The translations under genes were made by a program, and so were the position numbers. Below are positions 35,899 through 45,250 of a stretch of 64,000 nt of DNA, one piece after another (the first letter of the stretch is position 1; each line of letters begins with the position of its first letter). The DNA comes from Lachnospiraceae bacterium (GTDB lineage: Bacteria > Bacillota > Clostridia > Lachnospirales > Lachnospiraceae). The stretch spans positions 16,059-80,058 of the forward strand of contig QXWW01000018.1 of the NCBI GenBank assembly GCA_009911185.1. Direction: 5' to 3'. Below the pieces are notes generated by a model. It was not told the DNA's origin. It was given only the letters and a program-made list of their open reading frames with translations, and did not search any database.

Positions 35899-36543
35899 TT
35901 ACAATTTAGAATATCCAAAACCATTTACCATTGCCTCGAGCCTCTGTCCATTTTTGCAATAGGGACATTCTGTGGGCTTATATGCGGCATAGCCCGGAAT
36001 ATCATCCTGCTCAAAAGCGCTCTCGACAGGAATACCTTCCACCTCTTTTACTGTACTGAAAACCGAAACGACGCCTGCAACGCTCCCTCCGTAATACTGC
36101 AGAGATTCCAGGCTGCGGCGGATGGTAACTCCCGTGGTAGTCGTTGCCAGAAGCAGCAATACGTGTTTGCCTGTAATGGCAGGTTTTACATTGTCGCGAA
36201 ACATCACCTGATTATTGCCATTAATCTCCGGAGACACCACATATACTGTCTTATGCTGATTAATCGTAGATAAAATATGCCTCTTCTCCAGTTCTTCCGA
36301 CAAGAAAGCACCGATCACTTCTGTTCCATCCATACACACAATCGTGTCTACCGTCATATGGCTGGTAAATTTCCCGGCAAGAACCTTGGCAACCTCTTTT
36401 GCCTCGTTAATTCTTGTCTTCAGGCTGGTGATATCAATGTAATAATTGATATGCGAATGACTGGTGGCAAAATGCCCCGGCAATGCATGGATTGCCGCCG
36501 CATTGCTGTCTTTGGAATAAAATTTCATTTGACGCTTTTCCAT
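35899..36543 (-). CDS. Orotate phosphoribosyltransferase-like protein, atypical
   Basis: A 214-residue type-I phosphoribosyltransferase-like protein. The segment VLLLLATTTTGVTIRRSLE is where the PRPP-binding loop (hydrophobic, two acidic residues, then T-T-G) should be; here both acidic residues are replaced by Leu and Ala. A C-terminal CPYCKNGQRLEA knuckle could bind zinc. Family resemblance to OPRT is clear, but activity is uncertain. ATG at 36543 is preceded, rather distantly (11 bases), by GGAGG; 36561 is an alternative. It lies right after the dUTPase gene and before the terminator at 35794-35845. Confidence 0.75.
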   Translation of the reverse strand: MEKRQMKFYSKDSNAAAIHALPGHFATSHSHINYYIDITSLKTRINEAKEVAKVLAGKFTSHMTVDTIVCMDGTEVIGAFLSEELEKRHILSTINQHKTVYVVSPEINGNNQVMFRDNVKPAITGKHVLLLLATTTTGVTIRRSLESLQYYGGSVAGVVSVFSTVKEVEGIPVESAFEQDDIPGYAAYKPTECPYCKNGQRLEAMVNGFGYSKL

Positions 36544-36566
36544 AATACTAATTTCCTCCATTCTGT

Positions 36567-37001
36567 CTATCTGACTCCAGTACTCCCAAACCCTCCCCGG
36601 TTCTTATGACCCAGGGAGACAGTCTCTTCAAAGACAATTCGGGGCTGGTTTTCCACAATGCGGAACTGGCAGATTCTGTCATTTTTCTGTATCACCGTAT
36701 CTCTTGTGGCATACACTGGCATCCGCCACATATCTTCATCTCCGCAGTAACTTCCATCAATAATTCCACAGCTGTTTACCTGCAGAATCCCATAACGTTT
36801 GAAAGCAGAGCTTCTCGGCACCACATGCGCTTCATAGCCCTCGGGCAGCTCCATTGCCACTCCCAGGGGAATCAATTTAAAATCTCCCGCCTTCAATTCC
36901 ACTGTCTCGCTTGCCCGCAAATCAATCCAGTCTGATTTACCTTCTATATATGCCAGCTTATCAATTTCCTGCGTAAAATACTTAACCTTAATGATTTCCA
37001 T
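36567..37001 (-). CDS. dut: dUTP diphosphatase (dUTPase)
   Basis: The 144-residue trimeric enzyme hydrolyses dUTP to dUMP, preventing uracil incorporation and feeding thymidylate synthesis. All five dUTPase motifs can be seen: IDLRA (26-30), PRSSAFKRYGI (62-72), GIIDGSYCGD (79-88, catalytic Asp82 and base-contacting Tyr85), RICQFRI (109-115) and RGGFGSTG (135-142). The second ATG (37001) is better spaced from GGAG than the first. It is the third gene of a four-gene series and its stop lies close to the phosphoribosyltransferase start. Confidence 0.92.
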   Translation of the reverse strand: MEIIKVKYFTQEIDKLAYIEGKSDWIDLRASETVELKAGDFKLIPLGVAMELPEGYEAHVVPRSSAFKRYGILQVNSCGIIDGSYCGDEDMWRMPVYATRDTVIQKNDRICQFRIVENQPRIVFEETVSLGHKNRGGFGSTGVR

Positions 37002-37051
37002 CATGTCTCCATTCGTTCCTGACGCTGCCGGCAGCGCCCCATCGACAGCCG

Positions 37052-37807
37052 CTACCCCAAAAGCTTCATTGCCGCCGGGCTATACCGTAACTCCTGATAA
37101 GCATAAAAGGAATCCTTCTGTTCTTCTTCCTGGTTTTCCAGTTCTTCCTTTAACTGCTCCTGCTGCGCCTCCTCAATCTTGCTGTAGAGGTCGATAAACT
37201 GAAGATAATCATCGTAAGAAAAAAGCTGCTCTAACACGTTCTCATAATAGCTTTCCTCCAGCCTCTGCACCGGCTTCTCTAAAACGAGGCCCGCTGCGTT
37301 TACAGAACAGGAAAGACCCGGTACCTCAATCCCTTCATTCATAAAACGGGTTACTTTCACTACATAATTCTGCGTCTCCTCAAAGGGCGGAATACCGCCA
37401 TATTTTGCCACATTATTGCTTCCGGCATTGTAAGCAGCCAGAGCCAGGCTGATATTCCCATCATATTTCTGCAGCATCTGGCTAATATATTTGGTTCCTC
37501 CCATAATATTCTGATAAGGATCATAGGAATCTGTGACGCCTAATTCCTTTGCCGTTCCTGGCATCAACTGCATAATACCCTGCGCTCCGGCTCTCGAAGT
37601 AGCGCTGGGATTGAAATCTGACTCAGCTTTGGCAATTGCCTTAATTAAATTCTTAGGCACATTATATTTTTGTGAAGCTTCTGTAAAAATCTCTTCCAGT
37701 GAAGCTGTCGTCTGCAGATAAGAAGAAAAATTCTCACTATGACCGGCAGAAACAGCCAATTTCGAATTTCCCATCTCATCCGTACTCTGTATTGCTTTCA
37801 CTCTCAT
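37052..37807 (-). CDS. Lytic transglycosylase (SLT domain) without signal peptide
   Basis: A 251-residue SLT-type muramidase fold that cleaves the MurNAc-GlcNAc bond. The domain spans about 38-160: catalytic Glu62 in AIAKAESDFNPSATS, then AGAQGIMQLMPGTAKELG, and LALAAYNAGSNNVAKYGG. The N-terminus (MRVKAIQSTDEMGNSK) is hydrophilic, with no signal peptide, lipobox or membrane helix, so export must be non-classical or the protein acts on lysis. The C-terminal 70 residues are Glu/Gln-rich helix. It lies between the S1 protein and dUTPase genes with gaps of about 50 bases. Confidence 0.88.
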   Translation of the reverse strand: MRVKAIQSTDEMGNSKLAVSAGHSENFSSYLQTTASLEEIFTEASQKYNVPKNLIKAIAKAESDFNPSATSRAGAQGIMQLMPGTAKELGVTDSYDPYQNIMGGTKYISQMLQKYDGNISLALAAYNAGSNNVAKYGGIPPFEETQNYVVKVTRFMNEGIEVPGLSCSVNAAGLVLEKPVQRLEESYYENVLEQLFSYDDYLQFIDLYSKIEEAQQEQLKEELENQEEEQKDSFYAYQELRYSPAAMKLLG

Positions 37808-37857
37808 AGCATCTGCGGCTCCCTTCCAAAAAATAATTAATTTACTGTTTTCTATGA

Positions 37858-38763
37858 CTACTGCAGCTTGATTCCTGCAAGCAAGTCTCCCAAACTGGTG
37901 GAAGCGCTCTCATGCGAAATATATTCCTCCACCTCTTCCGTCTTGTCCACATCTATCATTTCTTCTTCCAGCGCCTTCATACTGAGACTCACTTTATTGT
38001 CATTCGTATTCAGCACCTTTACCTTCACCTTCTGACCTGTGCTCAGCACTTCCGAAGGCTTTCCAATCCTTCTGCGGGAAATCTGTGAAATATGTACCAG
38101 ACCGCTGATTCCATCTCCCAAATCCACAAAAGCCCCATAGGGCATCAGAGATTCTACCGTGCCCTCCAACACACTTCCCGGAACCATCCTGGCAATCTTG
38201 CGGTCATGCTCCTCCTGCTGCTTCTCCCTCAAAATTACTTTTGCCGAAAGCACCAGCTTCTTTTTGGATTCTTCCACCGTAATCACTCTCACCTGAAGTC
38301 CGCGTCCTAACCATTCCTCTGTTGCCTCCACATAAGACAGCGCCAGTTGAGAGGCGGGAATAAATCCCCGGATTCCTTCCAGATAGGCAACTACGCCGCT
38401 TGGAACAATTCCCGCTACTTTTACAGACAACTCTGTTCCCTCTTCCAGATACTGATGCAGCTTCTCCCAGGCAAGCACGTCGTTTGCCTCTTTCTTAGAA
38501 AGCCGGATATTACCCTCGCCATCGTCTGTCTTCACAACGGTAGCTTCGATGACATCGCCTGGATGTACATCCTCCAAAGCATTGAAATCAGGATCATTAC
38601 TGAGGTCTTCTACTTTTATGATTCCCTGCGTATAATATTTCAGATCAAGCGTCACCTCTTCTTCCGTCACATCAATCACCGTCCCTGAAATAATATCGCC
38701 TTCTTTTATTTTACGAAAGGACGCTTCCAGCTCTTCCTTATAATCTTCCATTGTCTCTGCCAT
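37858..38763 (-). CDS. S1 RNA-binding domain protein (RpsA-like)
   Basis: The 301-residue protein has three OB-fold S1 repeats: about 15-85 (GDIISGTVIDVTEEEVTLDL), 100-170 (GIVPSGVVAYLEGIRGFIP) and 185-260 (PGSVLEGTVESLMPYGAFVD, with LVHISQIS). An acidic C-terminal tail follows. This is the short Firmicute S1-like protein, shorter than the six-repeat S1 of Gram-negatives. It may aid mRNA binding by the ribosome. GGAGG 5 bases before 38763 sets the start. First gene of the four-gene series ending at the 35794-35845 terminator. Confidence 0.9.
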   Translation of the reverse strand: MAETMEDYKEELEASFRKIKEGDIISGTVIDVTEEEVTLDLKYYTQGIIKVEDLSNDPDFNALEDVHPGDVIEATVVKTDDGEGNIRLSKKEANDVLAWEKLHQYLEEGTELSVKVAGIVPSGVVAYLEGIRGFIPASQLALSYVEATEEWLGRGLQVRVITVEESKKKLVLSAKVILREKQQEEHDRKIARMVPGSVLEGTVESLMPYGAFVDLGDGISGLVHISQISRRRIGKPSEVLSTGQKVKVKVLNTNDNKVSLSMKALEEEMIDVDKTEEVEEYISHESASTSLGDLLAGIKLQ

Positions 38764-38983
38764 AATTTCCTCCATTCTGCGTGCTTTTTTGCACAAACAG
38801 GTAGCCCGTAAAAGAATTAACTTGTTCCACTCTTATCGCTCCTCGCCATAGTTATTTTTATTGTAACAGAACTTTTCCAAAAAATCCAGAAAAATATCGC
38901 TTTTACGGCAACATTTATTTTGGCAGCATATGGATCTGCTCACAATTTACATGCTTATCATGAATACTCTTTCTTCCTGCTGA

Positions 38984-39748
38984 TTATACCTGTATATCCA
39001 GATTAGCGCCAGCTTCTGCCCGCTCCCTGCCGTCCTTCTTACCTGCATCATCCTCTGACGCGGCTTTCATCAGCATCTTAAAATCTGTGTCATACAGATA
39101 AACCATGCCGTCTTTGGAAGCCGTAAGTTTCTCTTCCAAAAACCGTGCCGCCTTACCGGAAACCGCGCGTTTATCAGCTTTTCTGGTTCTCTTTTCCCTG
39201 AGTGTTTCCTGCAGTTTCTTCTTCCTTTTTGCCGCAGTTTCTTTTGACCTGGCAATCAGGTTTTGGGAATTATTCCACCTTGCCTGCCGCAGTTTTGCGC
39301 TCATTTTATTGCTTCTTTCGTTTTTCACATAGGAACAGGCATAATACCTGCCATCTCCGTCTATAAAACTATGCCGGTATACAAGCGTCTTCCCGGATGA
39401 TTTGTACAAACCGTCTATAAATTTCGTGATAAATTCAACGCCCTTAATCATCTCTTTCATATCTTTTTCTTTCTCGGGATCATTTTGCATTTTGTTCAAA
39501 ATTCCAGGACTAATCGTCAGCGTCTTGCCCCCGGCAACTTTTGAAAATGTAATTCCGGCCCTGACTTTCAAACTGGGCGCAAGTTTCGCTAATTCGTTCA
39601 AATAATCTGCCATACGTTCTGATTTTCTGGTATATGCCGCCGTCGGCGCTTTCTTAACTTCCTTTAACCTGGTACTATTCACCTCACTGTCCTGTGCCAT
39701 TCCACAAGCTGCATAATGATTGTCATTCTTTGTAATTTCCACTGCCAT
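38984..39748 (-). CDS. DUF6033-like hydrophilic protein
   Basis: The 254-residue protein has no signal peptide or membrane segment and no known activity. It resembles, as I recall the family, the Lachnospiraceae DUF6033 proteins: MAVEITKNDNHYA start, then a conserved block ERMADYLNELAKLAPSLKVR, GKTLTISPGILNKMQNDPEK, and GDGRYYACSYVKNER. The C-terminal half is strongly basic helix (AKLRQARWNNSQNLIARSKE, many Lys/Arg). AAGGAGG 8 bases ahead supports the start. It stands alone with gaps on both sides. Confidence 0.72.
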   Translation of the reverse strand: MAVEITKNDNHYAACGMAQDSEVNSTRLKEVKKAPTAAYTRKSERMADYLNELAKLAPSLKVRAGITFSKVAGGKTLTISPGILNKMQNDPEKEKDMKEMIKGVEFITKFIDGLYKSSGKTLVYRHSFIDGDGRYYACSYVKNERSNKMSAKLRQARWNNSQNLIARSKETAAKRKKKLQETLREKRTRKADKRAVSGKAARFLEEKLTASKDGMVYLYDTDFKMLMKAASEDDAGKKDGRERAEAGANLDIQV

Positions 39749-40106
39749 CCTCTCATCCTCCTTGATATCGCTCCGGCTCTTAAAGCTTTGAATTCCATTT
39801 CCACATCATTATTTTCGCCATAACTCTTTGCCGTATCCTCTACAATTGTTCGTTTGAGGTTGTCGGTTCTGTTATCTGTATCGGAGCAAATTTTATTTTT
39901 ATTAATGTTCATTTTTTCTGTATCAGTCCCAACTGCACGAAACGGCAAAAATCGAAAGGCTTTTTCCGTAAAAATGTGATATAATTTGCCTTGAGGACTT
40001 TGGGAAAAATATACTGCTACCGCGGTGATTCAATGCCGATAACAACCGCCGCCATAATATTACCTGGTCCCCGTCAACAAATATCAATCAGAAAGCGAGG
40101 ATAACT
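39749..40106. other. Intergenic region
   Basis: Divergent region between the DUF6033-like gene and the SGNH lipoprotein gene. A minus-strand frame at 39679-39948 (NKICSDTDNRTDNLKRTIVE) overlaps the DUF6033-like start and lacks a ribosome site; I do not call it. No clear promoter or hairpin seen. Confidence 0.4.
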
Positions 40107-41045
40107 ATGAACAAGACAATTTCCAAAACAAAATTCTTCCGGATCATGCTATGTTTTTTTCTGCTCCCGGCATTATTGCTGGGCGGCTGCTCTGCTCCTG
40201 CCACCCCGGAAAAAACCCCGGCCTCCAATGAGCAGACGGATTCCACGCCCCCAGACACTCAATCGCAGGAGCGGGATTCTCAGGAACAGGATTCTTCTGA
40301 CCGGCAGGATTCCTCTTCTGATGGCGATAATTTCGATTTTAACCAGTCCCTTGCATTAAAAGCGCCAGAACCGGCTGCCGGAGAAACGCCCCGCATCTTG
40401 TTTGTAGGCAACAGTCACACCTTTACCAACAGTCTGCCAGACATGTTTTCTGAGCTGGCCGCGGCAATGAACCATCCATGCGATGTGCAGGAACTTTCCG
40501 AGGGCTATTATACCCTGACGCAGTTTGCAGATACCGAAGATGAACTGGGAGCCATATTAAACCAGAAACTTACAGACGAAACATGGGATTTTGTTATTTT
40601 ACAGGAAAATACAAACGATTCTGTCACTTCTGCCCAGGAAACCATGCTTCCCGCCGCCAAAACACTAGATGAAAAAATCCGGGCGGCAGGCGGCCAGACC
40701 GGACTCCTTATGACCTGGTCGCCCAAAGAAGGCGCCGGCATCTTAAGCCTCACGGATGTTCAGACCATTCTCTCCCAGAATCTTATCGACGTATCCGAGG
40801 AGCTTGGCAGCCTTCTAATTCCGGGCGGGATAGCGTTTATGCGCTGTTTGGAGCAATATCCGCAAATTGAACTCTGGGACGAAGACGGTATGCATCCTTC
40901 TCTGGAAGGTACTTATCTTGCTGCATGTACCGCCTATGCCGTGCTCTTCCAGGAATCGCCCGAAGGCTGTGCGTATACTGCGGACCTCGATTCCGGAACG
41001 GCCACGCAGCTTCAGACAGTGGCGGCAGGATTTCTTACCAAATAA
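40107..41045 (+). CDS. SGNH hydrolase-like lipoprotein
   Basis: The 312-residue protein is exported and lipid-anchored: basic N-terminus, hydrophobic stretch, lipobox LLGGC with Cys28. A Ser/Gln/Asp-rich linker (29-90) separates the anchor from a catalytic domain. Block I is ILFVGNSHTFTNSLP with nucleophile Ser103, and block V is DEDGMHPS with the Asp-x-x-His pair near residue 262-265. This fits the SGNH/GDSL esterase fold, possibly removing O-acyl groups from glycans or peptidoglycan. Its substrate cannot be told. The gene is monocistronic and ended by the hairpin at 41143-41190. Confidence 0.83.
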   Translation: MNKTISKTKFFRIMLCFFLLPALLLGGCSAPATPEKTPASNEQTDSTPPDTQSQERDSQEQDSSDRQDSSSDGDNFDFNQSLALKAPEPAAGETPRILFVGNSHTFTNSLPDMFSELAAAMNHPCDVQELSEGYYTLTQFADTEDELGAILNQKLTDETWDFVILQENTNDSVTSAQETMLPAAKTLDEKIRAAGGQTGLLMTWSPKEGAGILSLTDVQTILSQNLIDVSEELGSLLIPGGIAFMRCLEQYPQIELWDEDGMHPSLEGTYLAACTAYAVLFQESPEGCAYTADLDSGTATQLQTVAAGFLTK

Positions 41046-41142
41046 ATCTCCTGCTGCAATTCTCCATTGCCGCAGCGCGGCGGCAGGTAAAGACATACCA
41101 CAAATTGTGCACGCTCTGCCGCATCCGTTATCATGACTGCAC

Positions 41143-41190
41143 AAAAAAGCGTTCAAATCCATTTATAAAGGAATTTTTGAACGCTTTTTT
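41143..41190. terminator. Bidirectional terminator
   Basis: AAAAAAGCGTTCAAA (41143-41157) and TTTGAACGCTTTTTT (41176-41190) form a 15-bp perfect stem. It separates the convergent SGNH lipoprotein and alpha-galactosidase genes. Confidence 0.9.
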
Positions 41191-41204
41191 CATAAATGAT
41201 AAAC

Positions 41205-43406
41205 CTATTCTTTCTGCCGGATATAAATCTGGCAGGAATCATAATTTTCTACCGGAACTGGCAGCAAAACTCCGCCGTTCATCAACGCTGCGCCTGTATA
41301 CTCCCCCGCCGGCTCCTTATCTCTCCACATTTGATAGATTACCTGCGGGCACAGTCCCCGGAATTTAACGGTATTTGCCGCAGGATTGCCATGAAGATCC
41401 GTATAGACTACGCTCAGAATGGCTTCTTTTCCTGTCTTGTCCACATACTCCCATGCTGTAAAATCACGGTTTAACAGAGGAGAGGTTAAACGATAATAAT
41501 CTCCAAACTGGAACAATTTATAATGTTTCTTAAAGGTGCGTACCTGCTCTTTCGCTTCTGCTTTCTCTTCTTCTGACAGCTTGCTTAAATCCAATTCATA
41601 GCCAAAAGCCCCCTGCATGGCACAGACGCCTCTTGTCTTAAAGGGCGTTACCCTGCCATTTTGATGGTTGGGGCAGACTGACACATGGGCAGCTACCGAG
41701 GACATGGGATAACCGAAGGACGTTCCATACTGGATATGCAACCGTTCCACTGCATCGGTATTATCACTGCACCAGATTTGCGGCGCATAATAAAGCATCC
41801 CCGCATCAAACCTTCCTCCGCCCCCGCTGCAGCCCTCCAAAAGTAAATTGGGATACCGCTCTAACAGCGCTTCCAGCACATGATACAGGCCCAGCACATA
41901 TCTGTGACGCTGTTCTCCCTGACGCTCCCTGGGCAGCAAAGCACTGTAAGCTGCCGCCACAGAACGGTTCATATCCCATTTGATATACTGGATATTTGCC
42001 GCATCCAGAATGGCAAACAGACGCTCCTTGATATACGACAACACTTCCTCACGGCCCATATCCAACACGAGCTGTGCTCTTCCTCTGATGGGATTCCTCC
42101 CCGGAACCACCATCGCCCAATCCGGATGCTGTCTGTAAAGATCACTATCCTCTGAAATCATTTCCGGCTCAAACCAAAGCCCAAACATCAGTCCCATACC
42201 ATTCACTTTATCTGCCAGCTCCTGTATCGTACCGCCCAGCTTCTTCTCATTCACAAACCAGTCGCCAAGACCCGCATCGTCGTTATCTCTTTTTCCAAAC
42301 CAGCCGTCGTCCAGCACCAGCATATCCAGTTCCAGGTCTGCCGCTTCTCTGGCAATTTGTAAGAGTTTGTCCGCATTAAAGTCAAAATAGGTCGCCTCCC
42401 AGTTGTTTACAAGGATGGGACGACGTTTCTCTTTCCAAAAGCTGCGAATCAAATGCCCGTGGAAACTGTCATGATAGCAATGGGACAGCTTTGCCAGCCC
42501 CTCGCCGCTGTAGCCCATGGCAAGTTCCGGCGCGACAAATGTTTCTCCCGGCAGAAGACTCCAGGTAAAATCACAGTCGTCAATTCCCATCACCAGCCTG
42601 GTCTGGTGGAACTGGTCTACCTCCGCCTGCATATGGAATCCGCCACTGTAAAGCAGGGAAAAACCGAAACATTCTCCCATATCCTCGCTGGCTTTCTGGT
42701 CCGCCAGAATCACAAAAGGATTATGCTGATGACTGGAGGTTCCACGAGTGCTTCTCAATTCTGTAATGCCGTGGAACAAAGACACGCGTTCCATTTGCCG
42801 TTCTCCCGCATGTTTTCCATAAAAATGAATCAGATCCATTCCATCATGATCCATATCCAGGCAGCCGGACAATACTTTGTGAAGCCGGATCTCCCGATCG
42901 GTCCGGTTTTCAATCACTGCCGCCCTGGTGATGATATCGTGTTCTTCAAACACACCATACAGTAAATGCAGATAAAACGCTTCCTGATTATCTTTCAGCA
43001 CAATTTCCAGGGTGTCTACTGCTTCCTCTTCTGTGGAAAACATCGCAGGAAGTCCTTCCAGAGCATATTTTCCATGGTATGTGCGGTAACTGTCAAAAAA
43101 CATCAGGCAATCGTTTACTCCCTCCCCCAAATCCGCGTGCAGACAGTTGACCCGGTAATCACCGCTCCCGCAAACTGGAAACTCCTGGGGCAGAAAGTCC
43201 AAAGAATACGTCCTGTCTTCCCTTGCTTCATAAATATTCCCGGAAAAACCCCGGTCTGCCATAGATACCAGATATGAATAATCGGTGGCGTCCGTCCGCT
43301 TTCCGTAATAGGTGTGCAGAAGAATCCCCTTATCGTCCGCTTTCATCTGATACGTACTGTTCTTCGTCTGAAGCGTAAATACGCTGTCTTCTATTATAAT
43401 TGCCAT
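41205..43406 (-). CDS. Alpha-galactosidase, GH36
   Basis: The 733-residue cytoplasmic enzyme releases terminal alpha-galactose from melibiose, raffinose and related sugars. An N-terminal beta-sandwich precedes the catalytic barrel (about 330-650). Nucleophile Asp478 lies in YIKWDMNRSV and acid/base Asp548 in IWCSDNTDAV; LVLDDGWFGKR and CSGGGGRFDAGM are further GH36 hallmarks. These positions equal those known for Geobacillus GH36 enzymes. No signal peptide. It is the last gene of the sugar series and stops before the terminator at 41143-41190. Confidence 0.95.
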   Translation of the reverse strand: MAIIIEDSVFTLQTKNSTYQMKADDKGILLHTYYGKRTDATDYSYLVSMADRGFSGNIYEAREDRTYSLDFLPQEFPVCGSGDYRVNCLHADLGEGVNDCLMFFDSYRTYHGKYALEGLPAMFSTEEEAVDTLEIVLKDNQEAFYLHLLYGVFEEHDIITRAAVIENRTDREIRLHKVLSGCLDMDHDGMDLIHFYGKHAGERQMERVSLFHGITELRSTRGTSSHQHNPFVILADQKASEDMGECFGFSLLYSGGFHMQAEVDQFHQTRLVMGIDDCDFTWSLLPGETFVAPELAMGYSGEGLAKLSHCYHDSFHGHLIRSFWKEKRRPILVNNWEATYFDFNADKLLQIAREAADLELDMLVLDDGWFGKRDNDDAGLGDWFVNEKKLGGTIQELADKVNGMGLMFGLWFEPEMISEDSDLYRQHPDWAMVVPGRNPIRGRAQLVLDMGREEVLSYIKERLFAILDAANIQYIKWDMNRSVAAAYSALLPRERQGEQRHRYVLGLYHVLEALLERYPNLLLEGCSGGGGRFDAGMLYYAPQIWCSDNTDAVERLHIQYGTSFGYPMSSVAAHVSVCPNHQNGRVTPFKTRGVCAMQGAFGYELDLSKLSEEEKAEAKEQVRTFKKHYKLFQFGDYYRLTSPLLNRDFTAWEYVDKTGKEAILSVVYTDLHGNPAANTVKFRGLCPQVIYQMWRDKEPAGEYTGAALMNGGVLLPVPVENYDSCQIYIRQKE

Positions 43407-43426
43407 ACAACATTACCTTTCCTCTA

Positions 43427-45226
43427 TTATACTAACCAGAGATATTCATAAGGCCCCAGCATGATATGGTTGTGATAAGACCTTACGAGCCTTCCGGTAA
43501 TTAAATCCTGCATTTCCCCTGGAAGCCCAAACCAGTCAAAGGTTTTGGAATCTACCCATTGTTCCTGCTCTGAAAAATTTGCAAGCACCAGCATTTTATT
43601 TTCTTTGTGGAAACAGAATACGGCATTGTTCCCGGTATCTACCGGAACCGCCCGGCAGGAAGAGCTAAAATAGCCGCTGGATTTACGAATGCTGATCATA
43701 TGCTTAAGCTTTGAGAAAATCTGCCCTTGAACGGTGCCCAGATCACTGCGCTTTTTGGCCGCCTCCCAGTCCATGCTGGCTCTGTGCAGCCACCTGGAAT
43801 CTGCAGCATACTCCTGAATGTTTTTGTAATTCCAGTCGTTTATCTGCCCGATCTCGTCTCCACTGTAGAGCAGAGGTATGCCTGTATAGGAAATTGCCAT
43901 CGCATGAAGCAGCAAAATTCTCTTTACCGCCAGTTCCAGCTTATAGACATGCTTCTCATTCAGCGCCTGCTCCAGCCCGCACAAAGATGCAAGCGTGCCG
44001 CTGTTCCTGGCGTCTTTTGTAGCGGGATTGTATTCATACAGCTCTCCCACCGCAAAACTTCCGGGATATCTGCCCTCCATAAACTGAATCATATACTGCT
44101 TGTGCAGTTCTGGATCAAGTCCTAAATCTTTTAATATTCCGTTTTCAAATCCCCAGCCGATATCATCATGGCACCGCACATAATTAATCCAGGTGCCTTC
44201 TTGCGGGATTCCATAATCAATGGACAGGGAACGCTCCATCAGCCTCACATCTCTGGTTGCCAGAGAATTCCACAAAAGAACCATGAACGAAGCATTATAC
44301 ATCACATTACATTCTTTCGTATCATGATTCCCAAAATATTTTACAATCTCAAAAGGTTCCACAATCGCTTCCCCGAGAAAAATCACACTGGGGCATACCT
44401 GTTTTATAATGTGATACATCATGCTGATTATTTTATGCACATTGGGAAGGTTCATGCAGGAAGTTCCAATTTCTTTCCAGATATATGGTATCGCATCCAG
44501 GCGAAAGATGTCAACGCCTTTATTCGCAAGTGTAAGCATTACCTCCACGATCTTGTTGAAGACCTGGGGATTGCGGTAATTCAAATCCCATTGGAACTCG
44601 TAAAACCGGGTCATTACAAATTTTCCGATGTCCTCATAATAGGTAAAATTACCTGGAGCCACTTCTGGAAAGATCTCTGTCAGAGTCTTCTCGTATTCCT
44701 TTGGTATGGCGTCGTCATCAAACATAAAATACATGTCGTCATAATCATGGTCCCCTTCTCTGAATTTCTGGACCCAGACGTGTTCCTTTGCCGTATGGTT
44801 CAATACAAAATCAATGCAGGTTCGGATTCCCTTTTGTTTTAACAGCTTCATGACTCGTTCTAACTGTTTCATCGTGCCGAACTTCTCATCTACCATCAGA
44901 TAATCGGACACTGCATATCCGCCGTCATTATTGCCATCCCTCGACTTTAACAGGGGCATAAAGTGAACATAGGTAATTCCAAGTTCTGCAAGATAATCAA
45001 TCCTCTGTTCAAACTCTGTGAGATTATTGCTGAACTTATCCACATAGAGCATCATGCCCACCATTTTTTCTGACTGATACCAGCCATTCCCGTCCCGGTC
45101 TGCCTTTTTCAAGGCAGCGGGGCGGGTCTTTTTGGCATGTTCCATAATGGATAAGAGCTGTTCCCATCTATATTGTGTGATTTCATTTGTTCCATATAAC
45201 TCATAATAACTGCTCTTTAAATCCAT
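43427..45226 (-). CDS. Amylosucrase-like GH13 enzyme
   Basis: The 599-residue cytoplasmic enzyme belongs to GH13 and most resembles amylosucrase/sucrose hydrolase. GH13 regions: DFVLNHTAKEH (about 139-149), GVDIFRLDAIPYIWK (nucleophile Asp244), FLGEAIVEP (acid/base Glu286), and NYVRCHDDIGWG (Asp354). RLDAIPYIWKEIGTSCMNLP and VRCHDDIGW are closest to the amylosucrase motifs. It would split sucrose or a sucrose-like bond. It sits between the alpha-galactosidase and the ABC permease genes, consistent with raffinose-family sugar use. Transfer versus hydrolysis cannot be decided from sequence. Confidence 0.85.
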   Translation of the reverse strand: MDLKSSYYELYGTNEITQYRWEQLLSIMEHAKKTRPAALKKADRDGNGWYQSEKMVGMMLYVDKFSNNLTEFEQRIDYLAELGITYVHFMPLLKSRDGNNDGGYAVSDYLMVDEKFGTMKQLERVMKLLKQKGIRTCIDFVLNHTAKEHVWVQKFREGDHDYDDMYFMFDDDAIPKEYEKTLTEIFPEVAPGNFTYYEDIGKFVMTRFYEFQWDLNYRNPQVFNKIVEVMLTLANKGVDIFRLDAIPYIWKEIGTSCMNLPNVHKIISMMYHIIKQVCPSVIFLGEAIVEPFEIVKYFGNHDTKECNVMYNASFMVLLWNSLATRDVRLMERSLSIDYGIPQEGTWINYVRCHDDIGWGFENGILKDLGLDPELHKQYMIQFMEGRYPGSFAVGELYEYNPATKDARNSGTLASLCGLEQALNEKHVYKLELAVKRILLLHAMAISYTGIPLLYSGDEIGQINDWNYKNIQEYAADSRWLHRASMDWEAAKKRSDLGTVQGQIFSKLKHMISIRKSSGYFSSSCRAVPVDTGNNAVFCFHKENKMLVLANFSEQEQWVDSKTFDWFGLPGEMQDLITGRLVRSYHNHIMLGPYEYLWLV

Positions 45227-45250
45227 ACTGTATTTTCCTTATCACCGTTT

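Noticed and set aside
39679..39948. 89-codon minus-strand frame upstream of the DUF6033-like gene
   Set aside because: No ribosome site, overlaps the start of the better-supported gene, and no family resemblance; kept only as a note in the intergenic entry.
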